Source: Chryseobacterium gleum (lineage in GTDB: Bacteria > Bacteroidota > Bacteroidia > Flavobacteriales > Flavobacteriaceae). From it: a stretch of DNA of 64,000 nt. The notes beneath the pieces were generated by a model. The model saw only the letters and a program-made list of their open reading frames with translations. It was not told the origin of the DNA and did no database searches. The stretch's first letter is position 1. Each line of letters begins with the position of its first letter. Below are positions 35,820 to 43,220 of this stretch, piece by piece. The position numbers and the translations under genes are program-made. The stretch lies in assembly GCA_945897915.1 (NCBI GenBank), contig CAMDGB010000001.1:62001-126000 (forward strand). The letters are read 5' to 3'.

Positions 35820-36153
35820 GAAAATGAAGAAAATGCTTTTATTTTTGCTGATATGTACCAGCTCAATTATTTTTTCACAAGAAAAAAAAGAAACTTCAAA
35901 AATTCAAATTGTAGAAGCATCTTGTGGCCAATGTCAATTTGGAATGAAAGGTCACGGCTGTGATTTAGCCGTTCGTATTGAAGGTAAAACTTATTTTGTA
36001 AAAGGAACTTCAATTGATTCTCATGGTGATGCCCACGCCAAAGATGGATTTTGTGCCAGTATTAGAAAAGCAGAAGTTGTTGGAGAACTAAAAAATAATA
36101 TATTTTTTGTAACGTACTTTAAATTAATGCCAATACAACAACCAAAATTATAG
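35812..36153 (+). CDS. DUF6370 family small exported protein
   Basis: About 113 residues from the ATG at 35812, which overlaps the purT stop by 8 bases; the ATG at 35824 gives the same signal peptide without four leading residues and is equally possible. The signal peptide ([15 protein letters not shown]) ends near SQEK. The mature part has the DUF6370 pattern: [23 protein letters not shown] and [21 protein letters not shown], with four cysteines and several histidines that could bind a metal. No function is established. The cotranscription with purT looks like convenience rather than a shared pathway. Confidence 0.82.
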   Translation: MHKKMKKMLLFLLICTSSIIFSQEKKETSKIQIVEASCGQCQFGMKGHGCDLAVRIEGKTYFVKGTSIDSHGDAHAKDGFCASIRKAEVVGELKNNIFFVTYFKLMPIQQPKL

Positions 36154-36161
36154 AAAATTTT

Positions 36162-36878
36162 ATGGCAACTACAGTTTTACATAAAGCAAATACAAGAGGT
36201 CATGCCAATCACGGTTGGTTAAATGCCTATCATAGTTTTAGTTTCGCAAGTTGGTATAATCCAGATAGGGTTCAATTTGGAATGTTACGTGTTTTAAACG
36301 ACGACACTGTTGCAGCTGGAATGGGTTTTGGCAAACATCCACATGATAATATGGAGATTATTACCATTCCTTTAGAAGGCGATTTGGCGCATAAAGACAG
36401 TATGGGAAATGAATCTATTATCAAAACTGGCGATGTGCAAGTTATGAGTGCAGGAACTGGAATTCAACACAGTGAGTTCAATCCAAATGCTGATTTACAA
36501 ACGAAATTATTCCAAATTTGGTTGTTTCCAAAAACCAGAAATGTAACACCCAGATACCAACAAATTAATTTAGATGTATCGGAACAAAAAAATAATTTCG
36601 CTCAAATTTTGTCCCCAAATGCAGATGATGCCGGAGTTTGGATTCATCAAGATGCTTGGTTTCATTTAGCTGATTTCGATAAGGATTTTTCTAAAACGTA
36701 CGAACTTAAAAAAGAAGGAAATGGCATGTATGTGTTTGTGATTTCAGGAAAAATTACGGTTAATCGCCAAGAATTAGAAACTCGTGATGGTTTCGGAATT
36801 TGGAATTTTCAAAACTTGGAATTTACAGCAATAACGGATGCAAAATTTTTATTAATGGAAATTCCAATGGAACAATAA
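36162..36878 (+). CDS. Pirin family protein
   Basis: 238 residues, two cupin domains. The N-terminal domain carries the pirin signature: NHGWLNAYHSFSFASWYNPD (about residues 17-36), GMGFGKHPHDNMEIITIPLEG with the metal-binding His, His and Glu (HPHDNME), and QVMSAGTGIQHSEFN. The C-terminal cupin is shorter and lacks an obvious metal set. Bacterial pirins of this type, like YhhW, can have quercetin dioxygenase activity, but roles vary. It starts 8 bases after the DUF6370 gene, so it belongs to the purT transcript, and a bidirectional terminator follows. Confidence 0.92.
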   Translation: MATTVLHKANTRGHANHGWLNAYHSFSFASWYNPDRVQFGMLRVLNDDTVAAGMGFGKHPHDNMEIITIPLEGDLAHKDSMGNESIIKTGDVQVMSAGTGIQHSEFNPNADLQTKLFQIWLFPKTRNVTPRYQQINLDVSEQKNNFAQILSPNADDAGVWIHQDAWFHLADFDKDFSKTYELKKEGNGMYVFVISGKITVNRQELETRDGFGIWNFQNLEFTAITDAKFLLMEIPMEQ

Positions 36879-36907
36879 AAATAAAACTCACAGGCACATA
36901 GTAAATT

Positions 36908-36947
36908 AAAAAAGGGAAATTTCAATTTAGAAACTTCCCTTTTTTTT
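36908..36947. terminator. Bidirectional terminator
   Basis: AAAAAGGGAA and TTTC pair with GAAA and TTCCCTTTTT around an AT-rich loop, with A and T runs on both sides. It serves the pirin gene and the converging unknown membrane protein gene, whose stop it touches. Confidence 0.85.
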
Positions 36948-38574
36948 ATTTTTTCAAACTTAAATTCTCAAATTGTGAAACATCAATAATTTCTTCAGTA
37001 TCTAAATCAAATGAAATTTTTACCCTATCTCCAACAGTAGTTAATGGCAATTGATTTGAGATTTGAGAAGAACCAACAAAAATATTTGGATAATCTTTTA
37101 CTGTAAAATAATAAAAACTGTTTCCGTTTTTAACATCGTTTTGAATTCTTACAATAGTTGATTCTACAACTTTTTTTGCCGATTTACTATCTACATTTAT
37201 TTTATTTCCAGACGAATTAAATGCGGTTTTATAAGCGGTTAATGCTTCTCGCATGGTGTTTCCAGTTCCAACAATTGTATAATCTGAAATAGAAACCATA
37301 GCATACATTTTTACTAATCCACCATTGTCTTTTAACGTCATTACATAAGTTGGAATGTTGTTAATGTTATACGGAATAGGCAACGACGCTACAAATCCTT
37401 TTTCTTGTACTTTTCCTTGTGCCGAACTTTGAGCGGCAATTTCGGTAGCACCACTTTGTTTGTAAAATGTAGTATGTTTGGTTCGGGTGTCAACCAACAC
37501 AAATCCTACTGCAGATTCGTCTTTTCCGACCGAAGTAATTCCAGTGTACCAATATGATTTATTATCTTTTCCATACACTAAAGTTAAATCTTCTGTAATT
37601 TGAAGTTTGTTTTCATTAGAAAAATTCCAGTATCCTTTAACGTATTCGCCCCAATCATTTAATTGGTCTTTAATAAACGATATCGGTTGAATTCTATCTA
37701 CCCAAGCCGGCGTGTTTTTAATATCATATTCTTTAATATCTCCGTTTTGAGCATTTACTACAACAATGCCTGTGGCATCATTTCCGGAAAAACCTACTTG
37801 TTTTTTGTATTTAGTAACTACCCAATATGGCACTCCTGCATCATCGATTTCAAAAGAAAAATCAGTTAAACCAACTGTATTATAGCCATTAAAATATAAA
37901 TAGCGGTGTAAATTGCTTTGAAAGTAAGCCTCTTGTTGGTACTTTAGAAAAATTGGTTTTCCATTCACTTCTTGTACTAATTTAACATCTCTTTCATTAG
38001 TTGCTGAAACCATTACGTATCCTGTAGTTCCTTTTTTATTGTTAAGCCATTTAAAAAATCCAGAATGTTCTAATGGGGCAATCCAATATAATTTTCCGTT
38101 TACTTTTTGAATAAAAAATTCACCTAATTGCGCCTGACTTCCCAAAGCAGGTTGAGAACCCAATATTTTTTCACCTAATAAATAAGCTAAAGATTCATCT
38201 ACAACTCGAATTTCATTCATCGAAATAGGAGCAATATGATTGGTCAATTTATCGCCATTTGTTACTTTTCCTATTAAGTTTCTATACTCTTCACTTCTAA
38301 AAACAGGGTGCGATGTAAAAAAAGGTAATACAAATGCATACAAAATAGCAATTCCAATCAATAAAGCTGGAATTTTCCAAAAAACCTGAACTGGTTTGTA
38401 ACTTTTGCCATCTGAACTAATTGTAAATTTAGAAAAAGTAAAAAATAACAAAGCCGCAATAATTATAAATAAAACGGTTATTCCTGAAAAACCATAACTT
38501 ATTACCGGAAGCGAAACATAAAAAAATAACAGCGTTACAATAAGTACTATTATTATTGGAAGAATTTTTTTCAT
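36946..38574 (-). CDS. Large membrane-anchored protein of unknown function
   Basis: 542 residues that I cannot name. Three hydrophobic segments lie near the N-terminus (about 4-20, 28-47 and 66-88), followed by a large soluble part of about 450 residues. This part has repeating beta-alpha units with similar phrases: GKLYWIAPLEHSGFFKW, GVPYWVVTKYKKQVGF, DNKSYWYTGITSVGKDESAVGFVLVD and IPTYVMTLKDNGGLVKMYAM. The repeats recall PepSY-like domains. The end (SFYYFTVKDYPNIFVGSSQIS, RVKISFD) looks like an OB-type fold. Large proteins with a similar look occur in Firmicutes, so transfer is possible. It stands alone and converges on the pirin gene. Confidence 0.75.
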   Translation of the reverse strand: MKKILPIIIVLIVTLLFFYVSLPVISYGFSGITVLFIIIAALLFFTFSKFTISSDGKSYKPVQVFWKIPALLIGIAILYAFVLPFFTSHPVFRSEEYRNLIGKVTNGDKLTNHIAPISMNEIRVVDESLAYLLGEKILGSQPALGSQAQLGEFFIQKVNGKLYWIAPLEHSGFFKWLNNKKGTTGYVMVSATNERDVKLVQEVNGKPIFLKYQQEAYFQSNLHRYLYFNGYNTVGLTDFSFEIDDAGVPYWVVTKYKKQVGFSGNDATGIVVVNAQNGDIKEYDIKNTPAWVDRIQPISFIKDQLNDWGEYVKGYWNFSNENKLQITEDLTLVYGKDNKSYWYTGITSVGKDESAVGFVLVDTRTKHTTFYKQSGATEIAAQSSAQGKVQEKGFVASLPIPYNINNIPTYVMTLKDNGGLVKMYAMVSISDYTIVGTGNTMREALTAYKTAFNSSGNKINVDSKSAKKVVESTIVRIQNDVKNGNSFYYFTVKDYPNIFVGSSQISNQLPLTTVGDRVKISFDLDTEEIIDVSQFENLSLKK

Positions 38575-38637
38575 TTTATTTTAATTTAGATGTTGTAAAT
38601 ATTAGACATTAATTTGATAAGATTGTTACAAAATAAG

Positions 38638-38645
38638 TATTTTTG
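38638..38645 (+). promoter_or_regulatory. Bacteroidetes -7 promoter element (TATTTTTG)
   Basis: TAnnTTTG match 42 bases before the fabD ATG; the direct repeat at 38654-38679 lies between it and the gene. Confidence 0.55.
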
Positions 38646-38653
38646 TTTTTCAA

Positions 38654-38679
38654 AAACTTGAAACATTAAACTTGAAACA
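38654..38679. repeat. Direct repeat in the fabD leader
   Basis: The 12-mer AAACTTGAAACA occurs twice with period 14 (38654-38665 and 38668-38679), between the -7 element and the start codon, so it should be part of the untranslated leader. Confidence 0.75.
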
Positions 38680-38686
38680 AAAAAAT

Positions 38687-39559
38687 ATGAAAGCATACGT
38701 TTTTCCAGGTCAAGGAGCACAATTTACCGGAATGGGTAAAGATTTATACGAATCATCGCCTTTAGCAAAAGAATTATTTGAAAAAGCAAATGATATTTTA
38801 GGATTCCGAATTACGGATATTATGTTTGAAGGAACCGCTGAAGAATTAAAGGAAACAAAAGTAACACAACCAGCTGTTTTTTTACATTCAGTAATTTTAG
38901 CCAAAACTTTAGAAAATTTTAAGCCAGAAATGGTTGCTGGACATTCTTTGGGTGAATTTTCTGCTTTAGTAGCAAACGGTGTTTTATCTTTTGAAGATGC
39001 TTTATTGCTGGTTTCCAAAAGAGCTTTAGCAATGCAAAAAGCCTGCGAAATTGCCCCATCAACAATGGCTGCAATATTAAATTTAGATGATAAAATTGTT
39101 GAAGACATTTGCGCCTCTATTAATGGTGTGGTAGTAGCTGCAAATTATAATTGTCCAGGGCAATTGGTAATTTCTGGAGAATACAAAGCTGTGGAATTGG
39201 CTTGTGAAAAAATGAAAGAAGCTGGAGCCAAACGCGCTTTAATTTTGCCTGTTGGAGGTGCTTTTCATTCACCAATGATGGAGCCCGCTAGAGAGGAATT
39301 AGCTGCCGCAATTGAAGCTACCCATTTTTCAACGCCAATTTGTCCGGTGTATCAAAATGTAACAGCGAGTGCGGTTTCTGATGCTAATGAAATTAAGAAA
39401 AATTTAATTATTCAATTGACAGCACCTGTAAAATGGACGCAATCTGTAAATCAAATGATTGCTGATGGAGCTACTAGTTTTACAGAAGTTGGACCAGGAA
39501 AAGTATTGGTTGGTTTGGTGAATAAAATAAATAATGAGGTTGAAACTATTTTGGCATAA
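38687..39559 (+). CDS. fabD: Malonyl-CoA:ACP transacylase
   Basis: 290 residues from the ATG at 38687; a TTG at 38672 in frame lies inside the leader repeat and is less likely. FabD moves malonyl groups from CoA to acyl carrier protein to feed fatty acid synthesis. The family motifs are YVFPGQGAQFTGMGKDLY (GQGxQ), VTQPAVFLHS, the catalytic serine in VAGHSLGEFSALVANG (GHSxG, about residue 88) and the histidine in VGGAFHSPMM (about 197), with FTEVGPGKVLVGL at the end. The gene is single, with its own promoter and a strong terminator. Confidence 0.96.
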   Translation: MKAYVFPGQGAQFTGMGKDLYESSPLAKELFEKANDILGFRITDIMFEGTAEELKETKVTQPAVFLHSVILAKTLENFKPEMVAGHSLGEFSALVANGVLSFEDALLLVSKRALAMQKACEIAPSTMAAILNLDDKIVEDICASINGVVVAANYNCPGQLVISGEYKAVELACEKMKEAGAKRALILPVGGAFHSPMMEPAREELAAAIEATHFSTPICPVYQNVTASAVSDANEIKKNLIIQLTAPVKWTQSVNQMIADGATSFTEVGPGKVLVGLVNKINNEVETILA

Positions 39560-39566
39560 AACATAC

Positions 39567-39599
39567 AAAAAAGCTCCGATAATATTCGGAGTTTTTTTT
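39567..39599. terminator. Terminator after fabD, likely shared with galE
   Basis: AAAAAA then CTCCGA pairs with TCGGAG then TTTTTT; T and A runs on both sides suit the converging fabD and galE genes. Confidence 0.88.
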
Positions 39600-39607
39600 A
39601 TTAAAAA

Positions 39608-40621
39608 TTAGCTTCTTATTTTCTGTTCCCATTTCCAAGCACTTTTTAAACAATCATCTAAACTTGATGCGGCTTTCCATCCTAAAACATTGTTGGCTTT
39701 GTCTGTATTAGCATAAGCTTCAGTAATGTCGCCCTCTCGTCTTCCAACAATTTTGAAATTTAGTTTTTGTCCTGATACTTTTTCAAAGGATTGAATTACT
39801 TCTAAAACAGAGCTTCCTTTTCCAGTTCCTAAATTAAAAGTTTCTACGGGCGTACTATTTTTTTTATCTAGCAATCGCTTCATGGCTATTACGTGGGCTT
39901 TTGCCAAATCTACCACATGAATATAATCTCTAACAGCAGTTCCATCAGATGTGGGATAATCATTTCCATAAACGGAAAGTTCTTTTCGTAATCCCATAGC
40001 GGTTTGCGTGATAAATGGCACTAAATTTTGTGGAACGCCTAAAGGTAATTCGCCAATTTCAGCTGATTCATGTGCACCAATCGGATTAAAATAACGAAGT
40101 AAAATAGCGTTTAACGTACTAATTTTTGAAGTATCCGTAATTATTTCTTCACCAATTTGCTTTGTGTTTCCGTAAGGTGACATTGCAGTTTGAACAGGTG
40201 CGTTTTCTGTAATTGGCATTTTTTCGGCTTGACCGTAAACCGTACAAGAAGAACTAAAAATGAAATTTGCTGACGGTAATTTTGTTAATTCCTGCAACAT
40301 GTAAATCAAAGCACTTATGTTATTTTCGTAATATAATAAAGGATTTTCAACACTTTCGCCAACGGCTTTACTTGCTGCAAAATGAATTACTCCAGAAATA
40401 TCAGTATACTTTTTAAAGAAATTTTGAACTGCTGCTTTTTCTCGTAAATCGATATTTTCAAAAATTGGTTTTTTACCAGTGATTCGTTCAATCCCACTTA
40501 AAACTTCAATTGAAGAATTAGAAAGATTATCAATCGCAATCACCTCAAAACCTTCATTCTGTAACTCTACAACCGTATGCGAACCAATAAAACCTAATCC
40601 TCCAGTAACTACTATCTTCAT
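39608..40621 (-). CDS. galE: UDP-glucose 4-epimerase
   Basis: 337 residues, the usual length. GalE interconverts UDP-glucose and UDP-galactose with bound NAD. The Rossmann motif is at the N-terminus (KIVVTGGLGFIGSHTVVELQ). The catalytic region has FSSSCTVYG (Ser/Thr) and YGNTKQIGEEI (YxxxK, about residue 150). Substrate-side marks are ILLRYFNPIGAHESAEIGE, VYGNDYPTSDGTAVRDYIHV and FNLGTGKGSSVLEVI. It follows a DegT-type aminotransferase on the same strand with 58 bases between, and both probably supply sugars for surface polysaccharide. A heptamer repeat fills its leader. Confidence 0.95.
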   Translation of the reverse strand: MKIVVTGGLGFIGSHTVVELQNEGFEVIAIDNLSNSSIEVLSGIERITGKKPIFENIDLREKAAVQNFFKKYTDISGVIHFAASKAVGESVENPLLYYENNISALIYMLQELTKLPSANFIFSSSCTVYGQAEKMPITENAPVQTAMSPYGNTKQIGEEIITDTSKISTLNAILLRYFNPIGAHESAEIGELPLGVPQNLVPFITQTAMGLRKELSVYGNDYPTSDGTAVRDYIHVVDLAKAHVIAMKRLLDKKNSTPVETFNLGTGKGSSVLEVIQSFEKVSGQKLNFKIVGRREGDITEAYANTDKANNVLGWKAASSLDDCLKSAWKWEQKIRS

Positions 40622-40636
40622 TTTTTTTAGCTTATG

Positions 40637-40660
40637 GCTAACAGCTAACAGCTAACAGCT
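40637..40660. repeat. Tandem heptamer in the galE leader
   Basis: Plus-strand GCTAACA is repeated three times without spacer (40637-40657) with a partial fourth copy GCT. It lies 16-39 bases upstream of the galE start on the reverse strand. Confidence 0.9.
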
Positions 40661-40679
40661 GCATAAACTGAAAGCTAAT

Positions 40680-41807
40680 TTAAACGTATTCTAAAACCGT
40701 ATCGGTAATAAATTTAATTTGTTCATCGTCTAATTCCGTATGCATGGGTAATGCAATTACTTCTTTACACAACTGATTGGTTACTGGAAAATCTTCTTCT
40801 TTATAGCGAACATCAGCATACGCTTTTTGACTATGTAAAGGAATTGGATAATAAATAGCACATGGTATACCTTTTTCTTGTAAATGAGCCAATAATCCAT
40901 CGCGTTTTCCATTTGTAATTCGTATTACATATTGATGAAATACATGACAATCGCAAGTATCGCAAATAGTTGGTGCTACTATATTTTTATTTACACCTAA
41001 TGCAAGTGAATATTTTCTTGCAGCATCTTGACGTGCGCTGTTATAAGTGTCTAAATGTGGTAATTTTGCTTTTAAAACACCCGCTTGAATACTATCTAAA
41101 CGTGAATTCACACCAACAACATCATGATGATATCGTTCATACATTCCGTGATTTACAATTCCTCTTATTTTATGAGCTAGCGCATCATCATTTGTGTAAA
41201 TAGCACCGCCATCGCCATAGCAGCCTAGGTTTTTTGAAGGAAAAAACGAAGTAGCGGCTACATGTCCAATGGTTCCCACTTTCTTTTTAGAGCCATCTTT
41301 TGTTGTATAATCTGCACCAATTGCTTGTGCGTTATCTTCAATTACGTACAAATTATGTTCGTTGGCAATTTCCATAATCGCATCCATATTGGCTGCACGA
41401 CCAAATAAATGTACGGGTACAATAGCTTTTGTTTTTGGAGTAATGGCTTTACGAATACCTTCTAATGAAATGTTCATATTATTTCTATCAACATCGACTA
41501 AAACGGGCGTTAGTTGTAATAAAGCGATAACTTCAACGGTTGCTGCGAATGTAAAATCAGCAGTTATAACTTCATCGCCAGGTTGTAAACCCAATCCCAT
41601 CATTGCAATTTGAAGCGCATCCGTACCATTAGCACAAGGAATTACGTGTTTTACACCTAAATATTTTTCTAAATCAGCCTGAAATTGGTGTACCAATGGA
41701 CCATTTATATAAGTATTGTTGTCTAAAACATCTTGAATAGACGCGTTTACTTCGTCTTTTATTTTTTCGTATTGACTTTTTAAGTCAACCATTTGTAATT
41801 TTTTCAT
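40680..41807 (-). CDS. DegT/DnrJ/EryC1/StrS family sugar aminotransferase
   Basis: 375 residues, PLP fold type I. The opening KKLQMVDLKSQYEKIKDEV and DNNTYINGPLVHQFQADLEKYLG are typical. The PLP lysine is in ATSFFPSKNLGCYGDGGAI (about residue 192), with the aspartate in VIEDNAQAIGADY and substrate contacts in RGIVNHGMYERYHHDVVGVNSRLD. These enzymes make 4- or 3-amino sugars on nucleotide carriers for lipopolysaccharide or glycan. The next gene on the strand is galE, which suggests a small nucleotide-sugar operon, though the rest of such a pathway is not in the window. A -7 element lies upstream. Confidence 0.92.
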   Translation of the reverse strand: MKKLQMVDLKSQYEKIKDEVNASIQDVLDNNTYINGPLVHQFQADLEKYLGVKHVIPCANGTDALQIAMMGLGLQPGDEVITADFTFAATVEVIALLQLTPVLVDVDRNNMNISLEGIRKAITPKTKAIVPVHLFGRAANMDAIMEIANEHNLYVIEDNAQAIGADYTTKDGSKKKVGTIGHVAATSFFPSKNLGCYGDGGAIYTNDDALAHKIRGIVNHGMYERYHHDVVGVNSRLDSIQAGVLKAKLPHLDTYNSARQDAARKYSLALGVNKNIVAPTICDTCDCHVFHQYVIRITNGKRDGLLAHLQEKGIPCAIYYPIPLHSQKAYADVRYKEEDFPVTNQLCKEVIALPMHTELDDEQIKFITDTVLEYV

Positions 41808-41830
41808 CTTCCTAATCTAATTAAGTCAAG

Positions 41831-41838
41831 CAAAAGTA
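41831..41838 (-). promoter_or_regulatory. Bacteroidetes -7 promoter element (TACTTTTG on minus strand)
   Basis: TAnnTTTG match 23 bases upstream of the DegT aminotransferase start on the reverse strand. Confidence 0.55.
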
Positions 41839-41904
41839 AGAAATTCTGCTTACATTTTTTGTGTTACATAAAAGAAACGTAATTTAGCAACATAAATTAG
41901 TAAT

Positions 41905-43155
41905 ATGTCATTTATTTATAACTTTTTAATACTATTTGCTTCGCAGTTTTTAAAACTTTTGGCATTTTTTAGTCCGAAAATAAAATTATTTGTAGAAGGA
42001 AGAAAATCAGTTTTTCAAACGTTACAAAATAATATTCAAGAAATTGATAAAACAATTTGGTTTCACGCAGCGTCTTTAGGAGAATATGAACAAGGCTTGC
42101 CTGTTATTGAAAAAGTAAAACAAAAGTATCCAAATCATAAAATAATAATTACATTTTTTTCGCCTTCAGGATTTGAAGTACGAAAGAACAATACTGTTGC
42201 AGATGTTACGGTATATTTGCCTTTAGATACGATTTCTAATGCCAAACAATTTTTAAAATTAGTGCATCCAGAAATGGTCTTTTTCATCAAGTACGAATAT
42301 TGGCCCAATTATCTTAATGAACTAAAAAATCAAAATATTAAGACCTATTTGATCTCTGGAGTTTTTAGAAAAAATCAGGCTTTTTTTATGTGGTATGGCG
42401 GATTTTATAGAAAGGCACTTAAAACATTTACTTATTTTTTTGTACAGAATGAAAATTCAAAAAAATTATTACAATCTATAGGTTTTGAAAACGTTAAAGT
42501 TTCTGGAGACACCCGTTTTGATAGAGTAGTAACCATATTAGAAAAGGATAATACATTAGATTTTATTGCTGCATTTAAAAATAATCAGCAAACAATTGTA
42601 ATTGGGAGTAGTTGGCCAAAAGACGAAGAATTATTAATTCATTTCATCAACAACGCTTCAGATGAGATTAAATTTATAATTGCGCCACATAGTATCAATC
42701 ACAATCAAATTTTAAATCTAAAATCTAAAATTTCAAAGAAAACAATATTGTTTTCTGAAAAAGAGGAGATGCTGAAACAAGTTCAGCAAGACAAATTAGC
42801 TGATTTCAATGTATTTATAATTGACACAATCGGAATTTTAACCAAAATTTATAGTTATGCAGATATTGCCTACGTTGGTGGCGGTTTCGGAAATCCAGGG
42901 GTGCATAACCTTTTAGAACCAGCCACTTTTGGAATTCCAATTGTAATTGGTCCAAATTATTCACACTTTGCAGAAGCGATAGCTTTAGTTGGTTTAGAAG
43001 GTTGTGTTTCTGTGAAAAATCAATCAGAATTAAATGATGCGTTTAACTTGTTATTACAAAACGAGGAGGAACGATTAGATAAAGGACATATTTGTAGTAC
43101 TTTTGTGCAAATGAACAAGGGTGCTACAGAACATATATTGAATAACATTTCTTAA
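41905..43155 (+). CDS. waaA: 3-deoxy-D-manno-octulosonic acid (Kdo) transferase
   Basis: 416 residues. WaaA/KdtA adds Kdo to lipid IVA in the LPS core, at the inner face of the inner membrane. A short N-terminal anchor (about 3-22) precedes the glycosyltransferase-30 part: TIWFHAASLGEYEQGLPVIEKV, ITFFSPSGFEVRK, VYLPLDTISNAKQFL, FFIKYEYWPNYL and YLISGVFRKNQ. The C-terminal donor domain shows VIGSSWPKDEELL, IAPHSINHN, YADIAYVGGGFGNPGVHNLLEPATFG and VIGPNYSHFAEA. All the usual blocks are present. It is divergent from the sugar aminotransferase and precedes the S46 peptidase. Confidence 0.95.
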   Translation: MSFIYNFLILFASQFLKLLAFFSPKIKLFVEGRKSVFQTLQNNIQEIDKTIWFHAASLGEYEQGLPVIEKVKQKYPNHKIIITFFSPSGFEVRKNNTVADVTVYLPLDTISNAKQFLKLVHPEMVFFIKYEYWPNYLNELKNQNIKTYLISGVFRKNQAFFMWYGGFYRKALKTFTYFFVQNENSKKLLQSIGFENVKVSGDTRFDRVVTILEKDNTLDFIAAFKNNQQTIVIGSSWPKDEELLIHFINNASDEIKFIIAPHSINHNQILNLKSKISKKTILFSEKEEMLKQVQQDKLADFNVFIIDTIGILTKIYSYADIAYVGGGFGNPGVHNLLEPATFGIPIVIGPNYSHFAEAIALVGLEGCVSVKNQSELNDAFNLLLQNEEERLDKGHICSTFVQMNKGATEHILNNIS

Positions 43156-43220
43156 CAAAATATTAAAATTCTACACAACTTTGTTAAATATATTAACTTG
43201 CAAGCATTAAATTAAACTTT

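Noticed and set aside
43152-43187. TTAACAAA/TTTGTTAA inverted repeat between waaA and the S46 peptidase, considered as a terminator
   Set aside because: The spacer is 20 bases and no T run follows, so I did not list it as a terminator.
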